Of a stretch of 64,000 nt of DNA, positions 8,690 through 18,314 are shown one piece after another. The stretch spans positions 496,001 to 560,000 of the forward strand of contig CAWIJK010000001.1 of the NCBI GenBank assembly GCA_963836375.1, given 5' to 3'. The notes beneath the pieces were generated by a model. That model ran no database searches. It was not told where the DNA came from and worked only from the letters and a program-made list of their open reading frames with translations. The DNA is from CAWIJK01 sp963836375 (GTDB taxonomy: Bacteria; Actinomycetota; Acidimicrobiia; Acidimicrobiales; RAAP-2). The translations under genes and the position numbers were made by a program. Within the stretch, counting starts at the first letter, position 1, and every line of letters starts with the position of its first letter.

Positions 8690-11065
8690 ATGTTGAGTCT
8701 CCAAGAGAACACCCCGACGAAGCGGGTGCTCGCTCTCATGACGTCGCTGCTCGCCACGAGCACCGTTCTCCTGGCCCCGGTCCTCCAAGCGACGCCGGCG
8801 GGAGCGGCTTCGGTCACGCCGACGCTCTACGTGACCAACGACGCGGCCGGCAGTGTGACCTCCATCTCGGAGAGCACCGACACCGCGGGGCCGACGATCG
8901 CCACTGGGGCTTATCCCATCGACGTGGCCATCACCCCGGACGCCAAGACGGCGTATGTCTCCGACCTCTACGCCAACACGGTGACCCCGATCACGGTGGC
9001 CACCAACACCGCCGGCACCCCGATCCCCGTCGGGTCGCTTCCCGATGGCATCGCCATCACCCCCGACGGCAAGACGGCCTTCGTGGCGAACCTCGGTTCC
9101 AACACGGTGACCCCGATCACGGTGGCCACCGACACCGCCGGCACCCCGATCCCGGTCGGATCCGAGCCGGTCGCCATCGCCATCACCCCCGACGGCAAGA
9201 CCGCCTACGTCACGGACGCCGCCGCCAACACGGTGACCCCGATCTCGGTGGCCACCGACACCGCCGGCACGCCGATCCCGGTCGGGTCCGAGCCGTTCGC
9301 CATCGCCATGACGCCCGACGGCCAGACGGCCTACGTCGTCAACTTCGGCTCCAACAACGTGACCCCGATCACGGTGGCCACCGACACCGCCGGCACCCCG
9401 ATCGCCGTGGGGTCGGGTCCCTACGGCATCGCCGTCACCCCCGAGGGTCAGACGGCCTACGTCGCAAACCTGGACTCCAACACGGTGACCCCGATCACGG
9501 TGGCCACCGACACCGCCGGCACCCCGATCGGCGTGGGATCGGGTCCCGACGGTGTTGCCGTCTCCCCGAACGGTCAGACCGCCTACGTCGCCAACTCCGG
9601 GTCCAACAGCGTCACCCCGATCTCGGTGGCCACCAATGCGGCGGGCTCCGCCATCCCCGCCGGGGCGGGCCCGGCCGGTCTCGCGGTGACCCCCGACCAG
9701 GCGCCCACGGCCGCCTTCAGCGCCACAGCGGGCCAGTCGGGCTCACCGACGCAGTTCAACGCCTCGGCCTCGTCCAGCGCGGTCGGCTCCATCGCCTCGT
9801 ACGCCTGGAACTTCGGGGACGGGACCACCACGACCACGTCGGGTCCGACCACGAGCCACACCTACGCCTCCCCGGGCACCTACTCGGTGACCCTGACGGT
9901 CACCAACTCCCAGGGAACCTCGACCACCCAGGTCTTCACCGGCCAGACGATGTCGGTCAACGGAGGCCCGACGGCGACCACCGCCCAGTCGGTCACGGTG
10001 ACCCAACCCGAGTCGCCTCCGACGATCACCTCGGCGGCGAGCTCGTCGTTCACCGTGGGGACGGCCGGGACCTTCACCGTCACCACCGGCGGCTACCCCG
10101 CTCCGGCCCTGAACGAGACCGGGGCGCTCCCGGCGGGGGTGACCTTCACCGACAACGGGAACGGCACCGCCACGCTGGCCGGAACCCCCGCCGCCGGGAC
10201 CGCGGGCACCTACCCGTTCACGATCACCGCCGACAACGGGCTCAGCCCGAGCGCCACCCAGGCCTTCACCTTCGACGTGACCCAGGCCACCGTGGACCCG
10301 ACCAAGCCCCACCGGAGATTCGTCGCCCTGGCGGCCACCCCCGATGGGAAGGGCTACTGGCTGGCCACCCGAAGCGGCAAGGTCGACGCCTTCGGTGACG
10401 CCGGGGCCTACGGCTCACTCAAGGACGCCGGCGCCTACGGCTCGCTCAAGGGCCTGGGCGTCCACCGGATCGTCGGGCTGTCGGCCACCCCCGACGGGAG
10501 GGGCTACTGGCTGGTGAACAGCGAGGGGGACGTCTCCGCCTTCGGTGACGCCCACCTCTACGGGTCGCTCAACGATAAGGGCAGTGACGACGTCGTCGGC
10601 CTGGCGCCGACGAGCGACGGGAAGGGCTACTGGCTGGTCAGCTCGGGGGGCCGTGTCGACGCCTTCGGGGACGCCGGTTCCTACGGCTCGCTCAAGAGCC
10701 AGGACGTCGACGTCGTCGGCATGACGCCGACGAGCGACGGGAAGGGCTACTGGCTGGTCACCAGGCACGGCGAGGTCGACGCCTTCGGAGACGCCCACCT
10801 CTACGGCTCGCTGAGCGGTCAGGGCATCGATGGCGTCGTCGGCCTTGCCCGCACCACTGACGGGAAGGGCTACTGGATCGTGAACGACGCCGGTGACGTC
10901 TACACCTTCGGGGACGCAACCGACGAAGGCTCGCTCGTGGGCCTGGGCGTCTCCCACGTCGTCGGCCTGGCCGCCGACCGGGCGGCGACGGGCTACTGGG
11001 TCGCCGACAGGAGCGGCACCGTCTACGGCTTCGGCGCCGCCACGCTCTACGGTCCGGCCAGCTAG
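8690..11065 (+). CDS. Secreted protein: seven YVTN repeats, PKD/Ig-like linker, six GYW repeats
   Basis: A 791-residue exported protein. A signal peptide (hydrophobic core LLATSTVLLAPVLQ, ending near PAGAA) is followed by seven 42-residue YVTN beta-propeller repeats (type TAYVANLGSNTVTPITV), a PKD domain (YAWNFGDG, TYASPGTYSVTLTV) at about residues 340-420, and an Ig-like putative domain (PAPALNETGALPAGVTFT). The C-terminal 250 residues hold six copies of a repeat of the form TPDGKGYWLV..G.V.AFGDA..YGSL. The start ATG has a strong AAGGAG site 6-7 bases upstream. No catalytic motif is seen. Binding or adhesion at the cell surface is plausible, but this is inference; there is no sortase motif or C-terminal membrane anchor. 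Confidence 0.85.
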   Translation: MLSLQENTPTKRVLALMTSLLATSTVLLAPVLQATPAGAASVTPTLYVTNDAAGSVTSISESTDTAGPTIATGAYPIDVAITPDAKTAYVSDLYANTVTPITVATNTAGTPIPVGSLPDGIAITPDGKTAFVANLGSNTVTPITVATDTAGTPIPVGSEPVAIAITPDGKTAYVTDAAANTVTPISVATDTAGTPIPVGSEPFAIAMTPDGQTAYVVNFGSNNVTPITVATDTAGTPIAVGSGPYGIAVTPEGQTAYVANLDSNTVTPITVATDTAGTPIGVGSGPDGVAVSPNGQTAYVANSGSNSVTPISVATNAAGSAIPAGAGPAGLAVTPDQAPTAAFSATAGQSGSPTQFNASASSSAVGSIASYAWNFGDGTTTTTSGPTTSHTYASPGTYSVTLTVTNSQGTSTTQVFTGQTMSVNGGPTATTAQSVTVTQPESPPTITSAASSSFTVGTAGTFTVTTGGYPAPALNETGALPAGVTFTDNGNGTATLAGTPAAGTAGTYPFTITADNGLSPSATQAFTFDVTQATVDPTKPHRRFVALAATPDGKGYWLATRSGKVDAFGDAGAYGSLKDAGAYGSLKGLGVHRIVGLSATPDGRGYWLVNSEGDVSAFGDAHLYGSLNDKGSDDVVGLAPTSDGKGYWLVSSGGRVDAFGDAGSYGSLKSQDVDVVGMTPTSDGKGYWLVTRHGEVDAFGDAHLYGSLSGQGIDGVVGLARTTDGKGYWIVNDAGDVYTFGDATDEGSLVGLGVSHVVGLAADRAATGYWVADRSGTVYGFGAATLYGPAS
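8936..9690 (+). repeat. YVTN propeller repeats, 126-bp period
   Basis: The core GTGACCCCGATC recurs every 126 bases (for example at 8981 and 9107), giving 42-residue blades. Copies are very similar at DNA level, which suggests recent homogenisation. Seven blades can be counted, including the first at about 8822, enough to close one seven-bladed propeller. Confidence 0.85.
10311..11062 (+). repeat. GYW-FGDA repeats, six copies (first protein)
   Basis: Six copies of a roughly 42-residue unit with the core GYW(L/V)(V/A), a G at +5 to +6, then AFGDA and YGS. The first unit has an extra duplicated AGAYGSLK. This is the same module as at 46780-47478 and 56965-57703. Confidence 0.85.
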
Positions 11066-11108
11066 CCCAGGCCATCCCGAGCCCCCGGCCCCCTGGTTGG
11101 GTGGCCGG

Positions 11109-11906
11109 TCAGCTCCGCCGACCCCAGGCGGTCACCAGTGGGGGTTGGACGACGTCGACTGCCCCCGAGGCGACCGCCGCCCGGTGGCAATCGAGGTCGG
11201 CGGGGCTGGCGATGGCCTGGTCGACCAGCTGGGCACCGATCATGGCGATCGTCGCCAACTCCACCGTCGCGCACTCGGGCCGTGACACCGGGAAGAAGGC
11301 GTCGGCCCCCACGTCGGCCAATCCCGCCCCCCGGAGCAGCCGGGGCAGCTTTCGGCCGTAGGCGAGGTCCACCCCGCGCTCGGCCATGAGGGACCGAAAG
11401 CCGGTCCGGATCCGGTTGGCCAGCGCGTCGGCCTCGGTGAGCGGATCGAGGCAGCTGAGGGGCTGGAGGGCCGGGTCGGCGTCTTCGACGACGAGCCAGC
11501 CGCCGGGGGCGAGCGCCGCCACCATGTTGTCCAGGGCCCGGTCGCGCTCGGCGACGTGGACGAGGACCAGGCGGGCATGGACCAGGTCGAAGCCCCCCAC
11601 CGGGACCGGATCGGCGGCCACGTCGTGCACCGCGACCTCGACGTTGGGTGCCGACGCCGAGGCGGCCCAAGCCACGTCGATGTCGGTGGCCAACACGCTG
11701 CCCTGCGCACCGACCCGGCGGGCCAGGCCCCGAACGACCGACGGCCCGCCGGCACCCACCTCCCAGCACCGCCAGCCCGCACCGAGGCCCAGGCGGTCGA
11801 GGTGCTCGAAGGTCCACGGGTCGAACAGCTCCCCCAGCGCGGCCAGCCGGCGCTGGGCGCCGGTGCCGTCATTGGCCAGGAGGTAGCCCGACTCGCCCTC
11901 GGTCAC
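11109..11906 (-). CDS. Class I SAM-dependent methyltransferase
   Basis: A 265-residue protein with a Rossmann methyltransferase fold: motif I CWEVGAGGPSVVRGLA, the acidic residue of motif II in VLATDIDV, then FDLVHARLVLVHV and LAPGGWLVVEDAD. Downstream residues match small-molecule methyltransferases (UbiE/Mtase_11 type). The substrate cannot be told. The GTG start at 11906 is supported by a TAGCGT hexamer exactly 6 bases upstream, which suggests a leaderless mRNA. It lies between the nuo operon and the convergent secreted-protein gene. Confidence 0.82.
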   Translation of the reverse strand: MTEGESGYLLANDGTGAQRRLAALGELFDPWTFEHLDRLGLGAGWRCWEVGAGGPSVVRGLARRVGAQGSVLATDIDVAWAASASAPNVEVAVHDVAADPVPVGGFDLVHARLVLVHVAERDRALDNMVAALAPGGWLVVEDADPALQPLSCLDPLTEADALANRIRTGFRSLMAERGVDLAYGRKLPRLLRGAGLADVGADAFFPVSRPECATVELATIAMIGAQLVDQAIASPADLDCHRAAVASGAVDVVQPPLVTAWGRRS

Positions 11907-11912
11907 CCCTCG

Positions 11913-11918
11913 ACGCTA
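11913..11918 (-). promoter_or_regulatory. Probable -10 element TAGCGT, leaderless
   Basis: TAGCGT on the minus strand, 6 bases before the GTG of the methyltransferase. It fits the TANNNT-N6-start pattern seen repeatedly in this window. Confidence 0.55.
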
Positions 11919-11987
11919 CCAACGCCGCCCGCCGCCGAAGCCGGCCCGCCCCGACCGGCGGCCCGCCGTGGGGACCAACCTCGAGAC

Positions 11988-13853
11988 TCAGCGCGGGAAG
12001 AGGAGGGTGGCCTGGCGGGCCATGTCGATCAGCGGGGCCGGGATGATGCCGAACACCACGGTGACCGCCACGCACAGGCCGATGGCCACCGCGGCCAGCT
12101 TGGGGACGGGCACCACCTCGTCGTCGGCCGGCTCGGGGCCCTCGGGCTCGGACTCCGGTGCGATCGAGGCGGCCGTGGCCGCAGCGGTTCCCGGGGCCGG
12201 GGCGGCGGCCCCGTCAGGGGCCTCGGTGGAGGGCTCGTCGTCGAGAAGGAGGCCGGCGTTGATGCGGGTGATCACCGCCACGTTGTGCTCGGTGCCCGCC
12301 CACACCGGCCGGGGGCCCGCCGCCGCGCCCTCGCCGGTCGCGCCGTCGCCCCTCGCGCCGTCGTCCGTCGCGCCGTCGCCCGCCACCGTGGCGGCCGGGG
12401 CCGCCGCCGGTTCGCCCGGCGGGGTCCCGCCCACCCCGAGGACGACCGGGTCCTCGGCGTCGGGCTCAAGGCCGGGTTCGGCGCCGTGCTGGCGCAGCGG
12501 GGTGTACATCAGCACGGCCACCCGGAGGTAGAAGAAGGCGGCCAGGGCGGCCGAGACCATGGCGATGGTGGCCAGCGGGACCGAGTTGGCGTCGACCGAG
12601 GCCAGCACCACCTGGAGCTTGGCCCACAGCCCGGTGGTGAACGGCGCCCCGGCCTGGGCCAGGAGCAGGACGGCGAACGAGAGCGCCAGCAGGGGCTGGC
12701 GGCGGGCCAGGCCCCGGTAGCCGGCGATGTCGTGGCGGCGGTCGCCCCCTCGGCCGAGGATGGTGACGACGGCGAAGCTGCCGATGACCATGAAGGTGTA
12801 GGCGAACAGGTAGTACAGCGAGGCGCTGACCCCACGGGTGGTGCCGGCCTGGAGGCCGAGCAGGATGAACCCGACGGTGTTGATCGACGAGTAGGCCAGC
12901 ATCCGCTTGATGTCGCGCTGGACGACGGCCAGGACCGCCCCGAGCAGCAGGGTCACCACGGCCAGGGCGTAGACGATCGGCTGCCAGTCGGTGCGCAGCA
13001 CCCCGAAGGACGAGACGAACACCCGCAGGAGGGCGGTGAACCCCCCGATCTTGGCCACCGCCGCCATGAACCCGGTGACCGGCGACGGGGCGCCCTGGTA
13101 GACATCGGGGGTCCACATGTGGAACGGGACGGCGGCGATCTTGAACGAGAAGCCGACCAGCAACAGGGCCAGGCCGGCCAGCAGCAAGCCGTCGGTGACC
13201 ACCACGTTGTGGGACAAGAAGTCGGCGATCTGGGTGAGGTTGGTCGACCCGGTGGCCCCGTAGGTGAGGGCGATCCCGTAGACGAAGATGGCCGACGAGA
13301 AGGCGCCCAGGATGAAGTACTTGAGGGCCGCCTCGCCCGAGGCCACCCGCCGGTGGTTGAAGGCGACCAGGACGTAGAGGGGCAGCGACAGGATCTCGAG
13401 CCCCAAGAAGATGACCACCAGGTCGTTGGCCTGGCCCATGAGCATGGCCCCGGCGGCGGCGATCAGGGCCAGCACGTTGAACTCGGGCCCGTGTGTCCCC
13501 TCGCGCCGCAGGTAGCCGTCGGCGACCAGGGCGGTGAGGACCATGGCGCAGGGGACCAGGATCTGGACCAGGGCGCTGAAGCCGTCGAGGGCCACCGCCT
13601 GGTCGACGGCGGTCGACGCTCCGTGGCTGAGCACGTCGGCCCACTGCCACAGGGCGAAGCCCAGGGCGACGAGGGACACGACGACCGTCCCGGCGGTGGC
13701 CACCGGCACCCGCAGGGGCCGGCGGACCAGCGAGCCCACCACGAGCAGGAGCACGGCCCCGCCCAGCATGACGATGACCGGCAGGATGGTCATGTAGCGC
13801 ACGTGGGGGGTGTGGAAGCCCACCCGGACCACGGCGGCCAGGCCCGGGGTCAC
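11988..13853 (-). CDS. nuoN: NADH-quinone oxidoreductase subunit N
   Basis: A 621-residue antiporter-like membrane subunit of complex I, involved in proton translocation. Recognised by FLGLEILSLPLYVL (conserved membrane Glu), SFKIAAVPFHMWTPDVYQG (Lys) and MLAYSSINTVGFIL. The GTG start overlaps the nuoM stop as GTGA. An unusual Ala/Gly/Asp-rich hydrophilic insert of roughly 120 residues (about residues 457-580) separates the main body from the last helix, making it longer than typical NuoN (about 480-500). It is the last gene of the operon. Confidence 0.95.
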   Translation of the reverse strand: MTPGLAAVVRVGFHTPHVRYMTILPVIVMLGGAVLLLVVGSLVRRPLRVPVATAGTVVVSLVALGFALWQWADVLSHGASTAVDQAVALDGFSALVQILVPCAMVLTALVADGYLRREGTHGPEFNVLALIAAAGAMLMGQANDLVVIFLGLEILSLPLYVLVAFNHRRVASGEAALKYFILGAFSSAIFVYGIALTYGATGSTNLTQIADFLSHNVVVTDGLLLAGLALLLVGFSFKIAAVPFHMWTPDVYQGAPSPVTGFMAAVAKIGGFTALLRVFVSSFGVLRTDWQPIVYALAVVTLLLGAVLAVVQRDIKRMLAYSSINTVGFILLGLQAGTTRGVSASLYYLFAYTFMVIGSFAVVTILGRGGDRRHDIAGYRGLARRQPLLALSFAVLLLAQAGAPFTTGLWAKLQVVLASVDANSVPLATIAMVSAALAAFFYLRVAVLMYTPLRQHGAEPGLEPDAEDPVVLGVGGTPPGEPAAAPAATVAGDGATDDGARGDGATGEGAAAGPRPVWAGTEHNVAVITRINAGLLLDDEPSTEAPDGAAAPAPGTAAATAASIAPESEPEGPEPADDEVVPVPKLAAVAIGLCVAVTVVFGIIPAPLIDMARQATLLFPR

Positions 13854-15409
13854 GGCGTCCTCCCCGAGCGGGCCTCGGCCTGGGCCCCGGCGGTGCCCAA
13901 GCGCGCCACCAGGGGCTGGTGGCTGTGGGTCGAGACCTCGACCCGGGCGATGAGCTCGTTGACCGACGGGGTGATGCGGTCGAGCACCGGCTTGGGGTAG
14001 ACGCCGAGGAAGACGATCAGGATGATGAGCGGGGCGATCACCGCCCGCTCGGCCCAGCTCAGGTCGCGGGTCTTGGCGTTGGCCGGGTCGACCTTGCCGT
14101 GGAAGGACTGCTGGTAGGCCCACAGCAGGTAGATGGCGGCGACGATGACGCCCAAGGTGGCGACCACCGCCCACCACCGGTGGGTGAGGAAGGTCCCCGA
14201 CAGCACCAGGAACTCGCTCACGAAGCCGTTCAGGCCGGGCAGCCCGATCGAGGCCATCATGGCCACGGTGAACACGGCCGCCAGCACCGGGGCCGGGGTC
14301 TGGAGGCCCTTGAGCTCTGAGACCTGCCAGGTCTTGCGGCGCTCGTAGATCCAGCCGACCAGCAAGAACAGGGTGGCGGTGATCAGCCCGTGGTTGACCA
14401 TCAAGAGCACCCCGCCCGAGAGGCCCTGGGTGCTGAAGGCGAAGGTGCCGAGGGCGATGAAGCCGATCTGGGCCAGCGACGAGTAGGCCAACAGGCGCTT
14501 CATGTCCCGCTGGGCACACGCCACGATGGCCCCGTAGAGGATGCCGATCACGGCCAGGGTCAACAGGAGCGGGGCCAGGTCCTTGGAGGCCTGGGGGAAC
14601 AGGTTGAGGTCGAAGCGGATGATGCCGTAGGTCCCGAGCTTGGCCAGCACCGCGGCCAGGATCATCGAACCGCCGGTCGGGGCCTCCGAGTAGGCGTCGG
14701 GCGACCAGGTGTGGAACGGGAACAGCGGGGCCTTGACGGCGAAGGCGGCGGTGAAGGCGCAGAACAACAGCACCTCGGTGGTCCCCGAGAAGTGGGTGTG
14801 CTCGAGGGCGGGCAACGAGAAGGTGAGCACCCCGGTCTGGTGCTGGTGGATGAAGGCCACCGCCAGGATGCCGACCAGCAAAAAGGCCGAGCCCAAGAAC
14901 GTGTACAAGAAGAACTTGAGGGCGGCGTAGGCCCGTTGGGCGTAGCCCCAGCCGCTGATGATGAAGTAGGCCGGCACCAGGGTCAACTCGAAGAAGAAAA
15001 AGAAGAGGATCAGGTCGAGCGAGATGAAGCTGCCGATGCAGGCAGCCTCCAAGAGGAGCATCCACCCGATGAAGGCCCGGGGGTCCTGGCGGCTGGACGC
15101 CCCGACGAGCACGATCGGGAACAGCACGGCGGCCAGGAGCACCAAGAACAAGGAGATGCCGTCGACGCCGACGAACCAGCGGACCCCGAGACCCTGGGCC
15201 CAGGCGTGGCTGGAGGTGAGCTGGTAGCCGGCGGTCCCGGTGCGAAAGACCACGGTGGTGGCCACGGCGAAGCCCAAGGTGGCCAGCGACACCGCCAGCC
15301 CCACCCCCTGGAGCACCTTGCGGGGGACGTTGACCATGAGGGCCACCACCAGGGCGCCGCCCGCCGGCACGAGGACCAGGACGCTCAGGTAGGGGAAGCC
15401 CTGGCTCAC
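13850..15409 (-). CDS. nuoM: NADH-quinone oxidoreductase subunit M
   Basis: A 519-residue antiporter-like subunit of complex I. Typical motifs are LDLILFFFFFELTLVPAYF (membrane Glu), KAPLFPFHTWSPDAY and LLAYSSLAQIGFIALG. The start is GTG 15409, which forms a GTGA overlap with the nuoL stop and begins SQGFPYLSVL. Its stop overlaps nuoN in the same way. Confidence 0.96.
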   Translation of the reverse strand: MSQGFPYLSVLVLVPAGGALVVALMVNVPRKVLQGVGLAVSLATLGFAVATTVVFRTGTAGYQLTSSHAWAQGLGVRWFVGVDGISLFLVLLAAVLFPIVLVGASSRQDPRAFIGWMLLLEAACIGSFISLDLILFFFFFELTLVPAYFIISGWGYAQRAYAALKFFLYTFLGSAFLLVGILAVAFIHQHQTGVLTFSLPALEHTHFSGTTEVLLFCAFTAAFAVKAPLFPFHTWSPDAYSEAPTGGSMILAAVLAKLGTYGIIRFDLNLFPQASKDLAPLLLTLAVIGILYGAIVACAQRDMKRLLAYSSLAQIGFIALGTFAFSTQGLSGGVLLMVNHGLITATLFLLVGWIYERRKTWQVSELKGLQTPAPVLAAVFTVAMMASIGLPGLNGFVSEFLVLSGTFLTHRWWAVVATLGVIVAAIYLLWAYQQSFHGKVDPANAKTRDLSWAERAVIAPLIILIVFLGVYPKPVLDRITPSVNELIARVEVSTHSHQPLVARLGTAGAQAEARSGRTP

Positions 15410-17304
15410 GACCACCACGTCCTCGAGACCATGAAGACCAAGAAGGCGGCCAGGCCGAGAGCGATGCCCAGGGCGTAGTTGCGGACGTAGCCGGTCTGGA
15501 GTCGCCGGGCCCCCGAGCCCACCCGCCGGGTCAGCGTGCCCACCCCGTTCACCGCCGCGTCGATGACCCGGCTCTCGACCACCGTGGCGCTGAAGCGGGC
15601 CAGGGCGGCGCCCGGCCGGCCGATGACCGCGTCGTAGAAGTCGTCCCAGTACCAGACCCGCTGGAGGAACCGGGGTTCGAGCTCGGGCCGGTCGGCCCGC
15701 ACCCGCCACAGCATCCAGGCGATGGTCAGCCCGGCCACCGCGGCGACGGCGTCGGTGGTCGACAGGGCGGCGACGGTCGCCCCCCGTTCGTGGTCGTTGT
15801 AGAGGCTGCCGGCGAACACCGGGTCGAGCCAGTTGTTGAACCACTCGATGCCGTTGATCGGCAGGTCGATGAAGCCCCAGAAGGCTGCGCCGACGGCGAG
15901 GACGATGAGCGGGATCCGCATGACCCAGGGCGACTCGTGGGGGGTGTGGTGGGCCGGCCGGCCGTCGGGCGCGGGCTGCTGCCAGCGGGCCTCGCCGTAG
16001 AAGGTGAGGTAGAAGAGTCGGGTCATGTAGTAGGCGGTGCCCACCGCGGTGACCAGCCCCACCACCCAGAGCACCGGGCTCTTGGCGAAGACGTTGTCGA
16101 GCACGTCCCCCTTGGACCAGAACCCCGAGAAGGGCGGGATCCCGCTGATGGCCAGCCAGCCCACCATGAAGGTGCCGAAGGTCCACGGCAGCCACTTGCG
16201 CAGCCGCCCCATGCGCTTGAGGTCCTGCTCGTCCTCCAGCCCGTGGATCACCGAACCCGCCCCCAAGAACAAGAGGGCCTTGTAGAAGGCGTGGGCCACC
16301 ATCAAGAAGATCGCCGCCGTGTAGGCGCCGCAGCCCACGGCCAGGATCATGTAGCCGATCTGGGAGACCGTCGAGAAGGCCAGCACCTTTTTGATGTCCT
16401 GCTGGGAGGTGGCGATGGTCATGGCCACGAAGGCGGTGGCCGCCCCGATGATGGCGATGGTCCAGGTGGCGGTCGACGAGAGCTCGAGGATGGCGCTCAT
16501 CCGGCACAGCAGGTAGACCCCGGCCGTCACCATGGTGGCCGCGTGGATCAGGGCCGAGACCGGGGTGGGGCCCTCCATGGCGTCGGGCAGCCAGTTGAAC
16601 AGCGGGATCTGGGCCGACTTGCCGGTGGCCGCCAGGAACAACAAGAGGACCGCGGCGGTGGCCGTCCCGCCGGCCAAGAGGGCCTTGTTGGCGAAGATCA
16701 CCATGTAGTCGAGCGAGCCGACCTTGCTGAAGATCAAGAACATGGCCAGCAGGAACCCCACGTCGCCGACCCGGTTGTAGATGAAGGCCTTCTTGCCGGC
16801 CGAGGCCGCCGCCTCGCGCTGGAACCAGTACGAGACGAGCCAGTAGGAGCACACCCCCACCCCCTCCCACCCGACGAAGGTGACCAGGAGGTTGTTCGCC
16901 AGTACCAGGACCAGCATCGAGAAGACGAAGAGGTTGAAGTACACGAAGAACTTCGAGTAGTCGCGGTCCGACTTCATGTAGCCGATGGCGTAGAGGTGGA
17001 TCAGCATGCTCACGCCGGTGACGAACATGCACATGGTCATCGACAGCGGGTCGACGTAGAGGGCCGCCTTCACCTGCAGGCCTCCGACCGGGATCCAGGT
17101 GAAGAAGGTCTGGGTGAAGTGCCGGGCCGCCGTGGGCTCGTCGAGGAGGCCGGCCAGGGTCACGCAGGCGGCGACGAACGCCCCGCCGATCGCCGCGGTG
17201 CCGATCCAACCCGACAGCGGGTCGCCGACCCGCCGACCGACGGTGAGCAGGACCAAGAACCCGACGAGCGGGAAGAGGGGCATGAGGAACGCAGCGTGGA
17301 CCAT
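15406..17304 (-). CDS. nuoL: NADH-quinone oxidoreductase subunit L
   Basis: A 632-residue proton-pumping subunit of complex I with the long lateral helix. It starts MVHAAFLMPLFPLVGFLVLL. Motifs include NLLVTFVGWEGVGVCSYWLV (membrane Glu), KSAQIPLFNWLPDAMEGPTP and VLAFSTVSQIGYMILAVG. Start ATG 17304 is 6 bases after the nuoK stop, one of only two non-overlapping junctions in the operon. Confidence 0.96.
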   Translation of the reverse strand: MVHAAFLMPLFPLVGFLVLLTVGRRVGDPLSGWIGTAAIGGAFVAACVTLAGLLDEPTAARHFTQTFFTWIPVGGLQVKAALYVDPLSMTMCMFVTGVSMLIHLYAIGYMKSDRDYSKFFVYFNLFVFSMLVLVLANNLLVTFVGWEGVGVCSYWLVSYWFQREAAASAGKKAFIYNRVGDVGFLLAMFLIFSKVGSLDYMVIFANKALLAGGTATAAVLLLFLAATGKSAQIPLFNWLPDAMEGPTPVSALIHAATMVTAGVYLLCRMSAILELSSTATWTIAIIGAATAFVAMTIATSQQDIKKVLAFSTVSQIGYMILAVGCGAYTAAIFLMVAHAFYKALLFLGAGSVIHGLEDEQDLKRMGRLRKWLPWTFGTFMVGWLAISGIPPFSGFWSKGDVLDNVFAKSPVLWVVGLVTAVGTAYYMTRLFYLTFYGEARWQQPAPDGRPAHHTPHESPWVMRIPLIVLAVGAAFWGFIDLPINGIEWFNNWLDPVFAGSLYNDHERGATVAALSTTDAVAAVAGLTIAWMLWRVRADRPELEPRFLQRVWYWDDFYDAVIGRPGAALARFSATVVESRVIDAAVNGVGTLTRRVGSGARRLQTGYVRNYALGIALGLAAFLVFMVSRTWWS

Positions 17305-17310
17305 GCCGGT

Positions 17311-17616
17311 TCAGCCCTTCAGCACATGGAGGTCGTCGGCGGTGGTGTTGTCCCGCCTGCGGAAGATGGCCACCACGATGCCGAGACCGACGACTACCTC
17401 GGCGGCCGCCACCACCAGCACGAAGAACACCACCACCTGCCCGGCGATGTCACCGAGCATGCGCGAGAACGTGACGAAGGTCAGGTTGGCCGCGTTCAGC
17501 ATGAGCTCGATGCACATGAACATCACCAGCACGTTGCGCCGCACCAGCAGGCCCACCGCCCCGATGGCGAAGAGCACGGCGGCCAGCGCCAGGTACCACC
17601 CACCGCCGAGGCTCAC
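17311..17616 (-). CDS. nuoK: NADH-quinone oxidoreductase subunit K
   Basis: A 101-residue, three-helix membrane subunit of usual length. It carries the conserved membrane carboxylates in MFMCIELMLNAANL and AAAEVVVGLGIVVAIFR. GTG 17616 overlaps the nuoJ stop as GTGA. Confidence 0.95.
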   Translation of the reverse strand: MSLGGGWYLALAAVLFAIGAVGLLVRRNVLVMFMCIELMLNAANLTFVTFSRMLGDIAGQVVVFFVLVVAAAEVVVGLGIVVAIFRRRDNTTADDLHVLKG

Positions 17617-18314
17617 GACCCCACCTCGGTTCCGGCCCCGCCCCCGGCGCCCACCGGCTCGACGGCGTCCCCGGGGGTCCCCGGGTCGCCCCCGGCCGGG
17701 GCTCGTCCGGTCACCGCCGTTGGGTCGGGGGCCGCCGGGCCGTCGTCGCCCTCGGCGGGACGGGCCGGCCGGCGGGCGAGCACCACCGCACCCACCACCG
17801 CCACCACCAGCAGGGCGGCGGTCGCCTCGAAGGCGTACAGGTAGGTCGTGAAGACCGATCGCCCCAGCTGGGCCACGTTCGAGCCCACGCAGACCCCGGG
17901 TCGGCAGGCCACGCCGTGGGGGCCGGTGGTGAGCTGACTGGCGAAGGCGAGCAGCAGGCCGCCCAGGAGGGCGATGGCGATCAGGACCAGGGCCAGGGGG
18001 CGCTGGCCCTTCAGCGGTTCGGCCTCGATGTTCTCGCGCCGGTCGACGCCCAGGAACATGATGACGAACAGGAACAGGATCACGATGGCGCCGGCGTAGA
18101 CGATCACCTGCACGGCGGCCAGGAAGTCGGCCCGCTGCTCGACGAACAGGACCGCCACCCCGAAGAGGGTCATGACCAGCGAGAGGGCGGCGTGGACCGG
18201 GTTGCGCGCCGTCACCACGCCGAGGGCGCCCACCAAGATGATCGCCGCCGAGACGGCGAAGGTGACGACGTCGGGGATCGTCGGGTGCACGCCGGCCAGC
18301 AGGGGTCCGGGCAT
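17613..18314 (-). CDS. nuoJ: NADH-quinone oxidoreductase subunit J
   Basis: A 233-residue membrane subunit. The core holds five helices with the NuoJ signature QVIVYAGAIVILFLFVIMFL. About 50 C-terminal residues are Pro/Gly/Ala-rich and absent from shorter homologues. ATG 18314 shares one base with the nuoI stop (TGATG). Confidence 0.93.
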   Translation of the reverse strand: MPGPLLAGVHPTIPDVVTFAVSAAIILVGALGVVTARNPVHAALSLVMTLFGVAVLFVEQRADFLAAVQVIVYAGAIVILFLFVIMFLGVDRRENIEAEPLKGQRPLALVLIAIALLGGLLLAFASQLTTGPHGVACRPGVCVGSNVAQLGRSVFTTYLYAFEATAALLVVAVVGAVVLARRPARPAEGDDGPAAPDPTAVTGRAPAGGDPGTPGDAVEPVGAGGGAGTEVGS